From positions 61,149 through 125,148 of the forward strand of contig JAPPBT010000020.1 in NCBI GenBank assembly GCA_026702745.1: DNA of 64,000 bases, written 5' to 3'. Numbering within the stretch: position 1 is the stretch's first letter; every line of letters begins with the position of its first letter. Shown in pieces: positions 33,477 through 43,323 of this stretch. Source of the stretch: Gemmatimonadota bacterium (GTDB taxonomy: Bacteria > JAAXHH01). A model generated the notes under the pieces. The model was not told the DNA's origin, ran no database searches, and worked only from the letters and a program-made list of their open reading frames with translations. Position numbers and translations under genes: made by a program.

Positions 33477-35376
33477 GCAGGTAGCCTTTCTCCTTCAACA
33501 CCGCTACGATGCGTGAAACCGAATGGTCCACCGGGTCGGTCTCCGACGCGACCTTCACCGCCGGGTCAATGGGCCTTTCGTAGGGGTAGTCCACGCCGGC
33601 GAGGTTGCGCAGGAGACCCCGGTCCGATTTGGCGTAACAGCCCGTGGTATCGTGCTTCCGGCACCAGTCGAGCGATGCGTCGACGAAGACTTCCACGTAC
33701 CTGTCGATCCCGATCCGCTCGGCCACCTGGCGGCGGCCATCCTCGCTCGGCGAAATGAAGGAGGCGACGACGATGAGGCCCGCGTCGTTGAGCACGCGGG
33801 CGCATTCGGCCACGCGCCGCAGGTTCTCGGCCTGGTCCGCCGCCGAGAAGCCCAGGTCCCGGCTGAGTCCGTTGCGGACGACCGAACTGTCCAGCACCAC
33901 CACCGAGTACCCCTCCTCGTAAAGCGCCGCCTCGAGTCCGAAGGTGACGGCCGACTTGCCCGATCCCACCAATCCCGTGATCCAGATCGTGCAGGGCTTC
34001 TGTCCATACCGCACGATCCGCCGGTCCGGGTCCACCAGGCTGGTCCGCTTCGACGTGGTGGCCCGGGGTTCGGAACCGGCGTCCACGTCCATGGGCACGC
34101 GGTCTTCCGGCAGCCGGTCGATGATCATGCCCGCGGCCACGGTATTGTTCGTCAGGTAGTCCACCAGGATGAAACTCCCGGTCAGCCGGTTGTTCAGGTA
34201 CGCGTCGTGGAAGAGAGGCCGGTTCGAGGTCAGGGCCACGCGGCCGATATCGTTCAGCGCAAGGCGGGAGACGTCGACTTTGTGCAGGGTATCGACGTCG
34301 ATCCGGTAGTCGACGTGATCGATGCTCACGCGGGCGGTCTGCGTGGTCTGCTTGATCAGGTAGTGACGCGACGGATCCATGGGCGCCTCGCTCATCCAGA
34401 CCATCATGGCTTCGAACCGCCGGTCCACGTGGGGCAGGTTCTTGGGATGGACGATCATGTCGCCCCGGCTTATGTCCACCTCGTCCTCCAGCTGCAGCGA
34501 AACGGACATGGGCGGATAGGCCTCTTCGAGGTCGCCATCGAAACTGGATACGGACTGCACCCGCGTCCGGTTCTGCCCGGGCAGAATCAGCACTTCATCC
34601 CCGGGCCGGACCACGCCGGACAGCACCGAACCCGCGTAGTACCGCGCATTCTGGTGGGGGCGGATGACGTACTGCACGGGAAAGCGCAGGTCCACCAGGT
34701 TGCGGTCGGTCAGGAACTGCACGTCCTCCAGGATATCCAGCACGGACTGCCCGTGGTACCACGGCATGCGGCCGCTCTTCTCCACCACGTTGTCGCCGTG
34801 GAGGGCACTCACCGGAACGATCCGGATATCGCTCACGTTTAACTTGGCGGCGTAGTCCAGGAAGGCGCGGCGGATGTCGTCGAAGACCGCTTCGCTGTAA
34901 TCCACCATGTCCATCTTGTTTACGGCGACGACGAGGTGCTGGATACCGAGCAGGGACGTGATGAAAGCGTGACGGCGGGTCTGCGTCAGCACGCCGTGGC
35001 GCGCGTCGACGAGCACGATCGCCAGGTTGGCGCCGGACGCGCCGGTCGCCATGTTCCGGGTGTATTGTTCGTGGCCCGGGGTGTCGGCGATGATGAACTT
35101 CCGCTTCGGCGTCGAGAAATAGCGGTAGGCCACGTCGATGGTGATGCCCTGCTCCCGCTCGGCTTTGAGGCCGTCCAGCAGCAGGGCCAGGTCGGGCGCT
35201 TCGTCTTTGCGGGCCAGTTGCTTGAGCGAAGCGAGGTGGTCCTCGTAGATGTTCTTCGAGTCGGCCAGGAGCCGGCCGATCAGCGTGGACTTGCCGTCAT
35301 CCACGCTGCCCGCCGTACTGAAGCGCAGCAGTTCCTTCTCTTCATTCTGTCTTAAAAACGTCCGGATGTCGGTCAT
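33454..35376 (-). CDS. cysNC: Bifunctional sulfate adenylyltransferase subunit 1 / adenylylsulfate kinase
   Basis: A 640-residue fusion. N-terminal EF-Tu-like GTPase ([29 protein letters not shown]) drives ATP sulfurylase (CysD) to make APS. The C-terminal domain (from about 470: [37 protein letters not shown]) is APS kinase, giving PAPS. The ATG at 35376 is favoured over the upstream in-frame codon at 35400 by family alignment ([18 protein letters not shown]). It is transcribed after cysC and cysD. A separate APS kinase two genes upstream makes the kinase function redundant. No PAPS reductase is nearby. Confidence 0.94.
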   Translation of the reverse strand: MTDIRTFLRQNEEKELLRFSTAGSVDDGKSTLIGRLLADSKNIYEDHLASLKQLARKDEAPDLALLLDGLKAEREQGITIDVAYRYFSTPKRKFIIADTPGHEQYTRNMATGASGANLAIVLVDARHGVLTQTRRHAFITSLLGIQHLVVAVNKMDMVDYSEAVFDDIRRAFLDYAAKLNVSDIRIVPVSALHGDNVVEKSGRMPWYHGQSVLDILEDVQFLTDRNLVDLRFPVQYVIRPHQNARYYAGSVLSGVVRPGDEVLILPGQNRTRVQSVSSFDGDLEEAYPPMSVSLQLEDEVDISRGDMIVHPKNLPHVDRRFEAMMVWMSEAPMDPSRHYLIKQTTQTARVSIDHVDYRIDVDTLHKVDVSRLALNDIGRVALTSNRPLFHDAYLNNRLTGSFILVDYLTNNTVAAGMIIDRLPEDRVPMDVDAGSEPRATTSKRTSLVDPDRRIVRYGQKPCTIWITGLVGSGKSAVTFGLEAALYEEGYSVVVLDSSVVRNGLSRDLGFSAADQAENLRRVAECARVLNDAGLIVVASFISPSEDGRRQVAERIGIDRYVEVFVDASLDWCRKHDTTGCYAKSDRGLLRNLAGVDYPYERPIDPAVKVASETDPVDHSVSRIVAVLKEKGYLLTIPPAP

Positions 35377-35407
35377 TTCAGTTTGCACTGCCGGTCGCAT
35401 GGGCGGA

Positions 35408-35442
35408 CCACCGCTTCGGTGGCCGGACCACCGTTTCGGTGG
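35408..35442. repeat. Twin 15-nt hairpins between cysD and cysNC
   Basis: CCACCGCTTCGGTGG (35408-35422) and CCACCGTTTCGGTGG (35428-35442) are each perfect 6-bp stems with tri-nucleotide loops, part of a 20-bp duplication containing GGCCGGA. There is no T-run, so an RNA-processing or stability element is more likely than a terminator. Confidence 0.65.
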
Positions 35443-35454
35443 CCGGACCGGCTG

Positions 35455-36360
35455 TCAGAAATAGCCCTCCCGCTTCTTCAGTTCCATTGACCCTTCCTGG
35501 TCGTGATCGATGATGCGGGTGGAACGTTCCGAGATGCGCTCCACCATCATTTCCTCGATGATCTCTTCGACAGAAGAAGCGGCGGATCTTACGGCGCCGG
35601 TGCAGGGCGAGCAGCCCAACGTGCGGAACCGGCAGACCATGGAGCGGGGGGTCTCACCAGGCAGCAGGCGGGCCTGGCCTTCAAGGGGGATCAGCTGCTC
35701 TCCCCGGACCACGACCTCGCGCTCCCGGGCGAAATAGAGGGGTACGACCGGGATGTCCTCCCGGTGGATGTACATCCAGACATCCAGTTCGGTCCAGTTG
35801 GAGAGGGGGAAGACCCGGATGGACTCCTCCTGGCCGATGCGGCAGTTGTAAAGGTTCCACAGTTCGGGCCGCTGGTTTTTCGGATCCCACTGGCCGAACC
35901 GGTCCCGGAAAGAGAAGAACCGTTCCTTAGCCCGTGATTTCTCCTCCTCGCGCCGGGCGCCGCCCAGCGCGGCGTCGAAGCGCCCTGCCTTCAGCCCGTC
36001 GAGCAGGGCCTGCGTCTTCAACAGGCCACAGCACCTTTGCGTGCCCAGGTCGTAGGGATTGGTACCCGCGGCGATTGCTTCCTCGTTGCGGTGGACGATC
36101 AGGTCCGCCTCGTATTCCTCGGCCATGCGCCTTCGGAAGTCATACATCTCCTCGAACTTGTACCCGGTGTCGACGTGCATGAGCGGGAAGGGCAGTTTCT
36201 GTGGATAGAAGGCCTTGCGCGCGAGGTGCAGCATGACCGAGGAATCCTTGCCGACGGAATACAACATGACGGGTCGCTCGAATTCCGCGGCGACCTCGCG
36301 CATGACGTGGATGCTCTCGGCTTCGAGCTGCATCAGGTGTGAGATGGAATATCGGGGCAT
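35455..36360 (-). CDS. cysD: Sulfate adenylyltransferase subunit 2
   Basis: A 301-residue PP-loop ATPase that joins ATP and sulfate to APS together with CysN. PP-loop motif [17 protein letters not shown], then [39 protein letters not shown] and the C-terminal [14 protein letters not shown] region with [18 protein letters not shown] at the end, all diagnostic for CysD. The ATG at 36360 is chosen by family start; the frame is open upstream to 36597 inside cysC. It lies 8 bp after the cysC stop. Confidence 0.95.
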   Translation of the reverse strand: MPRYSISHLMQLEAESIHVMREVAAEFERPVMLYSVGKDSSVMLHLARKAFYPQKLPFPLMHVDTGYKFEEMYDFRRRMAEEYEADLIVHRNEEAIAAGTNPYDLGTQRCCGLLKTQALLDGLKAGRFDAALGGARREEEKSRAKERFFSFRDRFGQWDPKNQRPELWNLYNCRIGQEESIRVFPLSNWTELDVWMYIHREDIPVVPLYFAREREVVVRGEQLIPLEGQARLLPGETPRSMVCRFRTLGCSPCTGAVRSAASSVEEIIEEMMVERISERSTRIIDHDQEGSMELKKREGYF

Positions 36361-36368
36361 GGACGATG

Positions 36369-36905
36369 CTACAGCAAGGGGGTGATGTGGTCTATGACCA
36401 TCTTCTCGGATTCCGCGGCGGTCAGCCGCGAGGTGTCGATGCGCAATTCCGGTGCTTCCGGTGCTTCGTAGGGATCGTCCAGTCCGGTAAACCCGCTGAT
36501 CTCGCCCCGCCTCGACCTGGCGTACAGTCCCTTTACGTCCCGGGCCTCGCATACTTCCAGGGGCGTAGATAGGTGCACTTCGATGAACCGCTCGCAACGT
36601 TGCCGTACTTCATCCCGGGCTTCCCGGTAAGGCGAAATGAGCGACACGATCGTACAGATGCCGTTTCGCTCGAGGACCGACGCCAGGTAACCCACACGGG
36701 CGATGTGGGCCATGCGTCCGGGTCTGTCGAACCCCGTATCGGGGAAAACGGCCCGGATTTCATCTCCGTCCAGGCGTTCCGCCTTGATCCTGCGCACCTG
36801 CAGTTGTCGGTGGACCCGGTCCGCGATCGTGCTCTTTCCCGATCCGGACAACCCGGTGAACCACAGGACAAAGGGCTTTTTCGCTTCGCGCGGCCTATCC
36901 CCCAT
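36369..36905 (-). CDS. cysC: Adenylylsulfate kinase
   Basis: A 178-residue stand-alone APS kinase. P-loop [56 protein letters not shown] and the lid segment [27 protein letters not shown]. An AGGAGAAG ribosome site sits before the ATG at 36905; upstream codons up to 37028 come from the 9-bp repeat. First gene of cysC-cysD-cysNC. PAPS made here could feed sulfotransferases, since no reductive genes are in view. Confidence 0.93.
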   Translation of the reverse strand: MGDRPREAKKPFVLWFTGLSGSGKSTIADRVHRQLQVRRIKAERLDGDEIRAVFPDTGFDRPGRMAHIARVGYLASVLERNGICTIVSLISPYREARDEVRQRCERFIEVHLSTPLEVCEARDVKGLYARSRRGEISGFTGLDDPYEAPEAPELRIDTSRLTAAESEKMVIDHITPLL

Positions 36906-36926
36906 GCCTCTTCTCCTGTGTTGCCC

Positions 36927-36962
36927 GTCCGCCTGGTCCGCCTGGTCCGCCTGGTCCGCCCG
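36927..36962. repeat. 9-bp tandem repeat upstream of cysC
   Basis: Four units of GTCCGCC(T/C)G, followed by degenerate copies to about 36995, occupy the cysC leader. On the minus strand they read as GGACC-type repeats (CAGGCGGAC), as elsewhere in the window. Confidence 0.8.
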
Positions 36963-37187
36963 GGGCGACCGGTCCGTCCGGCCCGCCCGGGGCGCATACC
37001 ATATAATGCAGCCGCGAACGAATTGCAACAGATATATGAAATGGGCCGCAAGGGTTTATCCTGCGGGCTGTCCAACGATGAAATGCCTTGACGGAAACAA
37101 CCGATGTTCCGAGTTTCCCCTGTGTTCGACGTTCGTCCGGACAGGCGTGCAACAAGGATCGCCGCCACCGCCCGGCAGGAGGTTTTC

Positions 37188-38666
37188 TTGCGATCAGCCA
37201 TGGCCATGCTCGTGTTCGCATTCGTGTCCGCGGCACTGGTATCGAGCTGCGCTTCGGCGCCGAAGCCGCAGCATCCGTCCCTTGATACCCCGGTACCCCT
37301 GCAGTGGACTGCCGCGCCGTCGGAAGGCGGCACGATCGATGCGCGCTGGTGGTCGGATTTCAGCGACGCCCGGCTGGACGGGCTCATCGACGAAGCCCTC
37401 TCCCGCAACTTCCAACTCCAGTCGGTCACCGGCCGAATGCAGGCCGCACGGGCCCAGGCACGCATCGTGGGCGCTCCCCTGCTGCCCCAGGTCAGCCTGG
37501 ATTTCAACCGTACCAGGACACGGCGGAACTTCATCGGATTCCCGATTCCCGGCGGGAACGGCGGTGTGCTGAAGACGACGTCGACGAACTACGGCGTGTC
37601 GACGAACATCAACTGGGAGATCGATCTGTGGGGCCGGCTGAGCGATGACAAGGCGGCCGCGCTGGCGGATCTGCAGGGATCACAGGCAGACCTCTACGGC
37701 ATCCGTTCCTCCGTGGCCGGCCAGACCGCCAAGGCGTGGTTCGCCGCCATAGAAGCCCGCCGCCAACTCGAGCTGGCCCGGGCGACGAGAGACAATTTCA
37801 GCGAAGTGAACGAACGGATCGAGAACCGGTACGCCCGCGGACTCAGACCCGCTCTCGACCTCCGCCTTTCACTGGCCAACGTGGCCGCGGCCGAGGCCGT
37901 CGTCCTCCAGCGGATGCAGGCATACGACGGCGTCGTCCGGCAGCTCGAGATTCTGCTCGGCAGGTATCCCTCGGCCGAACTCGCCATCACTTCAGACCTT
38001 CCCCCCGTACCCTCGACCGTGCCGGCCGGACTGCCCGCCGATCTCATCGCGCGCCGGCCGGACCTGATGCTGGCCGAGCGGCAGCTCGCCGCGGCCGGCG
38101 CCCGTATCGGCGTCGCGAAGAAGGCGCGGTACCCGGCCATTCGCCTTACCAGTTCGGGCGGGACGTCCACGGCCGCGCTGACCGACCTCCTCGATGGCGA
38201 TTTCATCGTCTGGAGCCTCGTGTCCAGCCTGCTGCAACCCCTGTTCCAGGGCGGAAGGCTCAGTGCGGGCGTGGACCTGGCCGAGGCCAACAGGGACCAG
38301 GTCCTGGCGAACTTCGCGGACCGGGCCCTGCGCGCCTACGGGGAGGTGGAAACCGCCCTGGCGGCGGACGGGCTCCTCAGGCGGCGCGAAGCCGCGCTTC
38401 TGGAGGCCACGACGCAGGCCGCGGCCGCCCGCGAACTGGCGGAATCGCGATATCACGGCGGACTGAGCGATGTGATCACCATGCTGGACGCCCAGCGGCG
38501 CGCCTTCGATTCCGAGGGACAGTACCTGGCCGTGCGGCGCCAACGGCTGGACGCCCGGGTGGACCTCTACCTGGCGCTGGGCGGCGGATTCGAAGGTATG
38601 TTACCGGAAACCGGTGAACCAGGAGATCTACGAGCCATCGGGGAACCAGGAGATGTACAGGAGTAG
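37188..38666 (+). CDS. RND efflux outer-membrane lipoprotein (OprM/NodT type)
   Basis: A 492-residue TolC-like channel. Signal peptide with lipobox VSSC (C21 from the TTG start), so it is lipid-anchored. Two OEP repeats follow with typical helices (WWSDFSDARLDGLIDEAL, QAARAQARIVGAPLLPQVSL, INWEIDLWGRL, ADLIARRPDLMLAERQLAAAGARIGVAKKARYPAI). A start at TTG 37188 is preferred because AGGAGG lies seven bases upstream and gives a normal signal length; an in-frame ATG at 37104 would give 49. The C-terminus has a small duplicated peptide (GEPGDLRAIGEPGDVQE). It heads the tripartite pump operon. Confidence 0.9.
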   Translation: MRSAMAMLVFAFVSAALVSSCASAPKPQHPSLDTPVPLQWTAAPSEGGTIDARWWSDFSDARLDGLIDEALSRNFQLQSVTGRMQAARAQARIVGAPLLPQVSLDFNRTRTRRNFIGFPIPGGNGGVLKTTSTNYGVSTNINWEIDLWGRLSDDKAAALADLQGSQADLYGIRSSVAGQTAKAWFAAIEARRQLELARATRDNFSEVNERIENRYARGLRPALDLRLSLANVAAAEAVVLQRMQAYDGVVRQLEILLGRYPSAELAITSDLPPVPSTVPAGLPADLIARRPDLMLAERQLAAAGARIGVAKKARYPAIRLTSSGGTSTAALTDLLDGDFIVWSLVSSLLQPLFQGGRLSAGVDLAEANRDQVLANFADRALRAYGEVETALAADGLLRRREAALLEATTQAAAARELAESRYHGGLSDVITMLDAQRRAFDSEGQYLAVRRQRLDARVDLYLALGGGFEGMLPETGEPGDLRAIGEPGDVQE

Positions 38667-38669
38667 AAA

Positions 38670-39878
38670 ATGAACAAGTGGCTTAGAATAACTCTTCCGC
38701 TAGCCATTGTCGCGGGATCTGTGCTGATCATGGTCTTCCTGGTCCGCAGCCGGCCCGTGGTGGAAAGCAGGATGCCGGACATCCCACCTCCTTTGGTTCG
38801 CACGACCGTCGCGACGCTGGACACGGTAAGGCTCTCGGTACGGTCCCAGGGCGCGGTGATGCCGAGGACCGAGAGCGCGCTTTCGGCCGAGACGGACGGT
38901 CAGATCGTCTTCGTGTCGCCTTCCTTCGTACCCGGCGGGTTCTTCGAAAGAGACGAACTGCTGGTGCGCCTCGACCCGCGCGACGCGGAACTGGCGGTCA
39001 CGCGGGCCGCCGCGGATACGGCCCGGTTCGCCACCGCGCTGCAGATCGAGCAGGAGGAAGCCCGCCTCGCCCAGGACGAGTGGAGTCGGCTGGGATCGGG
39101 CGAACCCATGCCGCTTGTCCTGAGAGAACCTCAACTGGCCCAGGCCCGGGCCAACCTGGAAGCGTCCATCGCGGCGTTTCAGCAGGCGAAGCTTAATCTG
39201 GATCGAACGGAGATCCGCGCGCCCTACGCCGGCAGGGTCAGGAAGAAGAACGTGGACGTGGGCCAGTTCCTCCGGCGGGGCGAGGCGTTGGCGACCATCT
39301 ATGCCATCAACTACGCCGAGATACGGCTGCCCATCCCCGACGAAGAACTGGCCTTCTTCGATACGCCCATGCAGTTCCGCGGCGAGACGCCCCGCGCCGC
39401 GGGCCCCCCGGTCGTGATCAGCGCCGAATTCGGCGGCCGGCGGCACCGATGGGACGGCACGGTGGTCCGCATGGAAGGCGAAATCGACCCCATGAGCCGG
39501 ATGGTCTACGCGGTGGCCAGAGTTCAGAATCCTTATGGCCGGGGCGCAGATCCCGACCGGCCGCCCCTGGGCATCGGCATGTTCATCGAAGCGGAGATCA
39601 TGGGCAAGCGCTATTCCGATGTGGCGGTACTGCCGCGTACGGCCATGCATGGCGAGAACCGGATCGCCGTCGTCGATGGCGAAAACCGGCTTCGTTTCCG
39701 GCGTGTCGAGATCCTCCGGATAGCGTCCGACCAGGTATACATCCTAAGCGGAATCGAGACGGGCGAACGCGTCTGCCTGTCCGTCCTCGAAACCCAGGTG
39801 GACGGCATGGAAGTGCGCGTACTCGAAACGGGCTCGTCCGGAACCGTCGTACAGGAAGAGGAAGGCACGGGCAGATGA
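38670..39878 (+). CDS. RND efflux periplasmic adaptor (membrane fusion protein)
   Basis: A 402-residue adaptor. N-terminal membrane anchor (7-26), lipoyl half-motifs (PRTESALSAETDGQIVFV and TEIRAPYAGRVRKKNVDVGQFLRRG), an alpha-hairpin of about 60 residues between them, then beta-barrel and membrane-proximal domains. It links the inner-membrane pump to the outer-membrane channel. Three bases after the channel gene. Its stop overlaps the pump gene start (ATGA at 39875). Confidence 0.92.
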   Translation: MNKWLRITLPLAIVAGSVLIMVFLVRSRPVVESRMPDIPPPLVRTTVATLDTVRLSVRSQGAVMPRTESALSAETDGQIVFVSPSFVPGGFFERDELLVRLDPRDAELAVTRAAADTARFATALQIEQEEARLAQDEWSRLGSGEPMPLVLREPQLAQARANLEASIAAFQQAKLNLDRTEIRAPYAGRVRKKNVDVGQFLRRGEALATIYAINYAEIRLPIPDEELAFFDTPMQFRGETPRAAGPPVVISAEFGGRRHRWDGTVVRMEGEIDPMSRMVYAVARVQNPYGRGADPDRPPLGIGMFIEAEIMGKRYSDVAVLPRTAMHGENRIAVVDGENRLRFRRVEILRIASDQVYILSGIETGERVCLSVLETQVDGMEVRVLETGSSGTVVQEEEGTGR

Positions 39879-42800
39879 ACTACGTACTGGCCTGGTTCGC
39901 CCGCAACAACGTGGCGGCCAACCTGCTCATGATGACGATCATCGTGGGCGGACTGCTGATGATTTCCCGGTTAAAGGTCGAGATCTTTCCCGAGTTCGAG
40001 ACCGACCTCGTCATCATCACGGTCCCCTACCTGGGCGCGGCGCCGGCCGAAGTGGAAGAAGCGGTATGCGTCCGGGTGGAAGAAGCTATTCAGGACCTGG
40101 ACGGCATCAAGAAGCTGAGTTCCACCGCGTCGGAAGGGGTCGGCAGGATCCAGGTCGAGGTGGACCCTGACGCCGACGCACGGACGTTGCTGCAGGATCT
40201 GAAGTCCCGCGTGGACGCCATCGACACCTTCCCGGCGGAAACGGAAAAACCTGTGATCCAGGAGATCATCTTCCGGCGCCAGGTTATCGACGTCGCCGTG
40301 GCCGGGAGGCTGGACGAGCCGTCCATGAAACGGCTGGCCGAAGAGATCCGGGAAGACCTGCTGGCCCAGCCGGAGATCAGCAATGTGACCCTGGCGAGCG
40401 TCCGGCCGTACGAGATATCGATCGAGGTTTCCGAGGCCGCGCTCCGCCGCTACGGGCTGACTTTCTCCGAGGTCGTCGGCGCCGTGCGGAATTCCTCGCT
40501 CGACCTGCCTGGCGGATCGGTGAAGACCCCTGGCGGCGAAATCCTGCTCCGATCGAAGGGACAGGCCCTGGTCGGATCCGAATTCGACCGGATCGTGCTG
40601 CGGTCCCGCTCCGACGGTACGCGGCTACTCCTCAGCCACGTGGCCCGGGTCGTCGACGGATTCGCGGAAACGGACGTCTCTTCCCGGTTCGACGGAAAAC
40701 CGGCCGCCCTGGTGAAGGTCTTCCGCGTGGGCAATGAGAATATCCTCGACGTCTCCGGCGCCGTGCATCGATACGTGGCTGCCAGGCAGGCGGAACTGCC
40801 GGACGGCGTCGAACTGATCACCTGGCAGGACCAGTCCCGGCTCCTCGAAAGCCGGCTCGACCTGATGATCAACAACGGCCAGCTGGGTTTTATGCTCGTA
40901 TTCCTCTGCCTGGCCCTGTTCCTGCGCATCCGGCTGGCGTTCTGGGTCGCCCTGGGTATCGTCATCTGCTTTCTCGGCACTTTCTGGATGATGCCGCTGG
41001 TGGGCGCTTCCATCAACATGCTCTCGCTATTCGCCTTCATCATGGTGCTCGGCATCGTGGTGGACGACGCCATCATCGCCGGAGAGAACATCTACGCGCA
41101 CCAGGAAAGGGGAGTGGAACCCGCGACGGCTTCGCGGATGGGTGTCCAGGAGATCGCCAAGCCCATTACCTTCGCGGTACTGACGACGATCGTCGCCTTT
41201 ATGCCCATGTTCTTCGTGGATGGGCTCATGGGGAAATTCTTCGAGGTTTTTCCCATCGTGATCATCCTCATGCTGCTTTTCTCCCTGATCGAATCCCTGC
41301 TCATACTGCCCACCCACCTGCGCCACGGCCAGCCGAAGAAGAAGGAAGATCCGCTGCCCCGAACGTTCCTGCTGATCAGGCCCTTCTACCTCGTGCTCTT
41401 CTACGCCGACAAGTGGCTGTACGAACTGCAGGACAACGTGGCCCGGTATCTCCGGCGATTCGTGGAAGGCGTCTACGTCCCTCTACTTAAAAAAGCCCTC
41501 TCCTGGCGGTACCTCACCCTGTCCATCGGCGTCGGCGCGATCATCCTCACCACCGGACTCGTGGCCGGCGGCATCCTCCGCTTCGTGTTTTTCCCGACCG
41601 TGGAGAACGAATTCGTCTCGGCGCACCTTACCCTGGCCGAGGGCACGCCCGCCGAGGTCACCGACCGGTATATCGCGCTGATCGAAGACAGCGCCGTACT
41701 GCTGCAGAGACAGGTCGGCGACGAAATCGCCCGCGACGACCCCGGGAGCGATACCGAGGTCATACGGAACATCATGGCGGCCATCGGCGAACAGCCGAAC
41801 GCCGCCCGGGCGCAGCAGAACGCGGGGAGCATCATCGGGTCCGCCCGGTCCTCCCACATCGGTGAAGTCGTGCTGGGCCTTTCCCCTTCGGAGACCCGGA
41901 ACATCAGCGGCGAGGAAATCGTGAACCGCTGGCGGGAGCTCATCGGTCCGATACCGGACGTCGTGGAGCTCTCGTTCACCTCCTCCCTCTTCAACGCGGG
42001 CGAGGCGATCAACATCGAACTGTCCAGCCCCGATCCCGAAGCGCTGCTGCAGGCGACCGCCGAATTGAAAAGTACGGTGGCGAACTACGACGGCGTCATG
42101 GACGTGGCGGACGATTTCAGGCCGGGCAAGCAGGAGATCAGACTGAACGTAACCCCCGAAGGCGAGGCCCTCGGCATCACCATGGCGGGGCTTTCCCGGC
42201 AGGTCCGGCAGGCCTTCTTCGGTGAAGAAGCCCAGCGGATCCAACGGGGCCGGGACGACGTCCGCGTGATGGTGCGTTATCCCGAATCGGAAAGGCGGTC
42301 CCTGGGCGACATGGAGAACATGCGCATCCGGACGCCGGCCGGCATCGAAGTACCCTTCTCTCTCGCGGCGCGCGCGGAAATGGGAAGAGGTTATTCCAAT
42401 ATTCGTCGGACGGACCGGAAACGCGTCATCACCATCACCGCCGACGTGAACGACGCCGTCGCCAGTTCCAATGACGTGCTCAGCGACCTCACGTCCTCGT
42501 ACCTGCCGTCGCTGATGGCTAAGTACCCGGGCCTGACCTACACGCTGGAGGGACAGCAGCGCAACCAGCAGGAGTCCATCGAAAGCCTGAGCTTCGGGTT
42601 CATGGTCGCCCTGCTCGTGATCTACGGACTGCTGGCCATCCCCTTCAAGTCCTACGTGCAGCCCATGATCATCATGAGCGTCATCCCCTTCGGCATCGTG
42701 GGGGCGGTCCTGGGCCATCTGATCATGGGATTCGCGATTTCGCTGCTCTCCCTCTTCGGCATCGTCGCGCTGTCCGGCGTCGTAGTGAACAACAGCCTGG

Positions 42801-43156
42801 TGCTGGTGGACTTCATCAACCGCGGGCGCGAACGTGCGGGACCCGACGCGGACCTGCACGAGATCATCCGGAACGCGGGGGTCGCCCGGTTCCGGCCCGT
42901 ACTGCTGACCTCGCTCACAACCTTCGCCGGACTGATTCCGATCCTGATGGAGAGGAGCCTTCAGGCGCAGTTCCTCATCCCAATGGCCATATCCCTCGGA
43001 TTCGGCGTGCTGTTCGCGACCGCCATCACGCTGGTCCTGGTTCCTATCTGCTACTACATCCTCGAAGACGGACTCGCCGTCCTGTCCACCGTCCGGAAAC
43101 GGCTGAGCGGACAGGTCCTGGAACCGGGCGAAGCGGCCGAATCACCGGCTTCCTGA
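39875..43156 (+). CDS. RND family efflux transporter, inner-membrane pump
   Basis: A 1093-residue AcrB/MexF-type proton antiporter of the hydrophobe/amphiphile or closely related RND group. TM1 (NVAANLLMMTIIVGGLLMISRL), porter domains, TM4 with the proton-relay pair in GIVVDDAIIAGENIYAHQ, and the second half with PFKSYVQPMIIMSVIPFGIVGAVLGH and GVVVNNSLVLVDFINRGRE. The true start is the ATG at 39875, fused to the adaptor's stop; the frame is open upstream to 39449 only as an antisense-like extension. The substrate cannot be predicted. No regulator gene is adjacent. Confidence 0.93.
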   Translation: MNYVLAWFARNNVAANLLMMTIIVGGLLMISRLKVEIFPEFETDLVIITVPYLGAAPAEVEEAVCVRVEEAIQDLDGIKKLSSTASEGVGRIQVEVDPDADARTLLQDLKSRVDAIDTFPAETEKPVIQEIIFRRQVIDVAVAGRLDEPSMKRLAEEIREDLLAQPEISNVTLASVRPYEISIEVSEAALRRYGLTFSEVVGAVRNSSLDLPGGSVKTPGGEILLRSKGQALVGSEFDRIVLRSRSDGTRLLLSHVARVVDGFAETDVSSRFDGKPAALVKVFRVGNENILDVSGAVHRYVAARQAELPDGVELITWQDQSRLLESRLDLMINNGQLGFMLVFLCLALFLRIRLAFWVALGIVICFLGTFWMMPLVGASINMLSLFAFIMVLGIVVDDAIIAGENIYAHQERGVEPATASRMGVQEIAKPITFAVLTTIVAFMPMFFVDGLMGKFFEVFPIVIILMLLFSLIESLLILPTHLRHGQPKKKEDPLPRTFLLIRPFYLVLFYADKWLYELQDNVARYLRRFVEGVYVPLLKKALSWRYLTLSIGVGAIILTTGLVAGGILRFVFFPTVENEFVSAHLTLAEGTPAEVTDRYIALIEDSAVLLQRQVGDEIARDDPGSDTEVIRNIMAAIGEQPNAARAQQNAGSIIGSARSSHIGEVVLGLSPSETRNISGEEIVNRWRELIGPIPDVVELSFTSSLFNAGEAINIELSSPDPEALLQATAELKSTVANYDGVMDVADDFRPGKQEIRLNVTPEGEALGITMAGLSRQVRQAFFGEEAQRIQRGRDDVRVMVRYPESERRSLGDMENMRIRTPAGIEVPFSLAARAEMGRGYSNIRRTDRKRVITITADVNDAVASSNDVLSDLTSSYLPSLMAKYPGLTYTLEGQQRNQQESIESLSFGFMVALLVIYGLLAIPFKSYVQPMIIMSVIPFGIVGAVLGHLIMGFAISLLSLFGIVALSGVVVNNSLVLVDFINRGRERAGPDADLHEIIRNAGVARFRPVLLTSLTTFAGLIPILMERSLQAQFLIPMAISLGFGVLFATAITLVLVPICYYILEDGLAVLSTVRKRLSGQVLEPGEAAESPAS

Positions 43157-43323
43157 CCACCCGGCCCGCATCGCCCGGACCACCTCGCCCGGACCATACA
43201 AACTCCTTGCCCGAACCCGTGTATTCCCCCATCTTTCCAACAGGTGCGGCAACGCCGGATTGACCGGGAACCGGGTACTTGCGGCGGACGGAATCCGCGA
43301 CGGATCAACGAACGGGGAACGCC

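Noticed and set aside
39449..39874. Upstream extension of the RND pump gene
   Set aside because: The frame is open, but the ATG at 39875 overlaps the adaptor's stop and matches the family N-terminus exactly.
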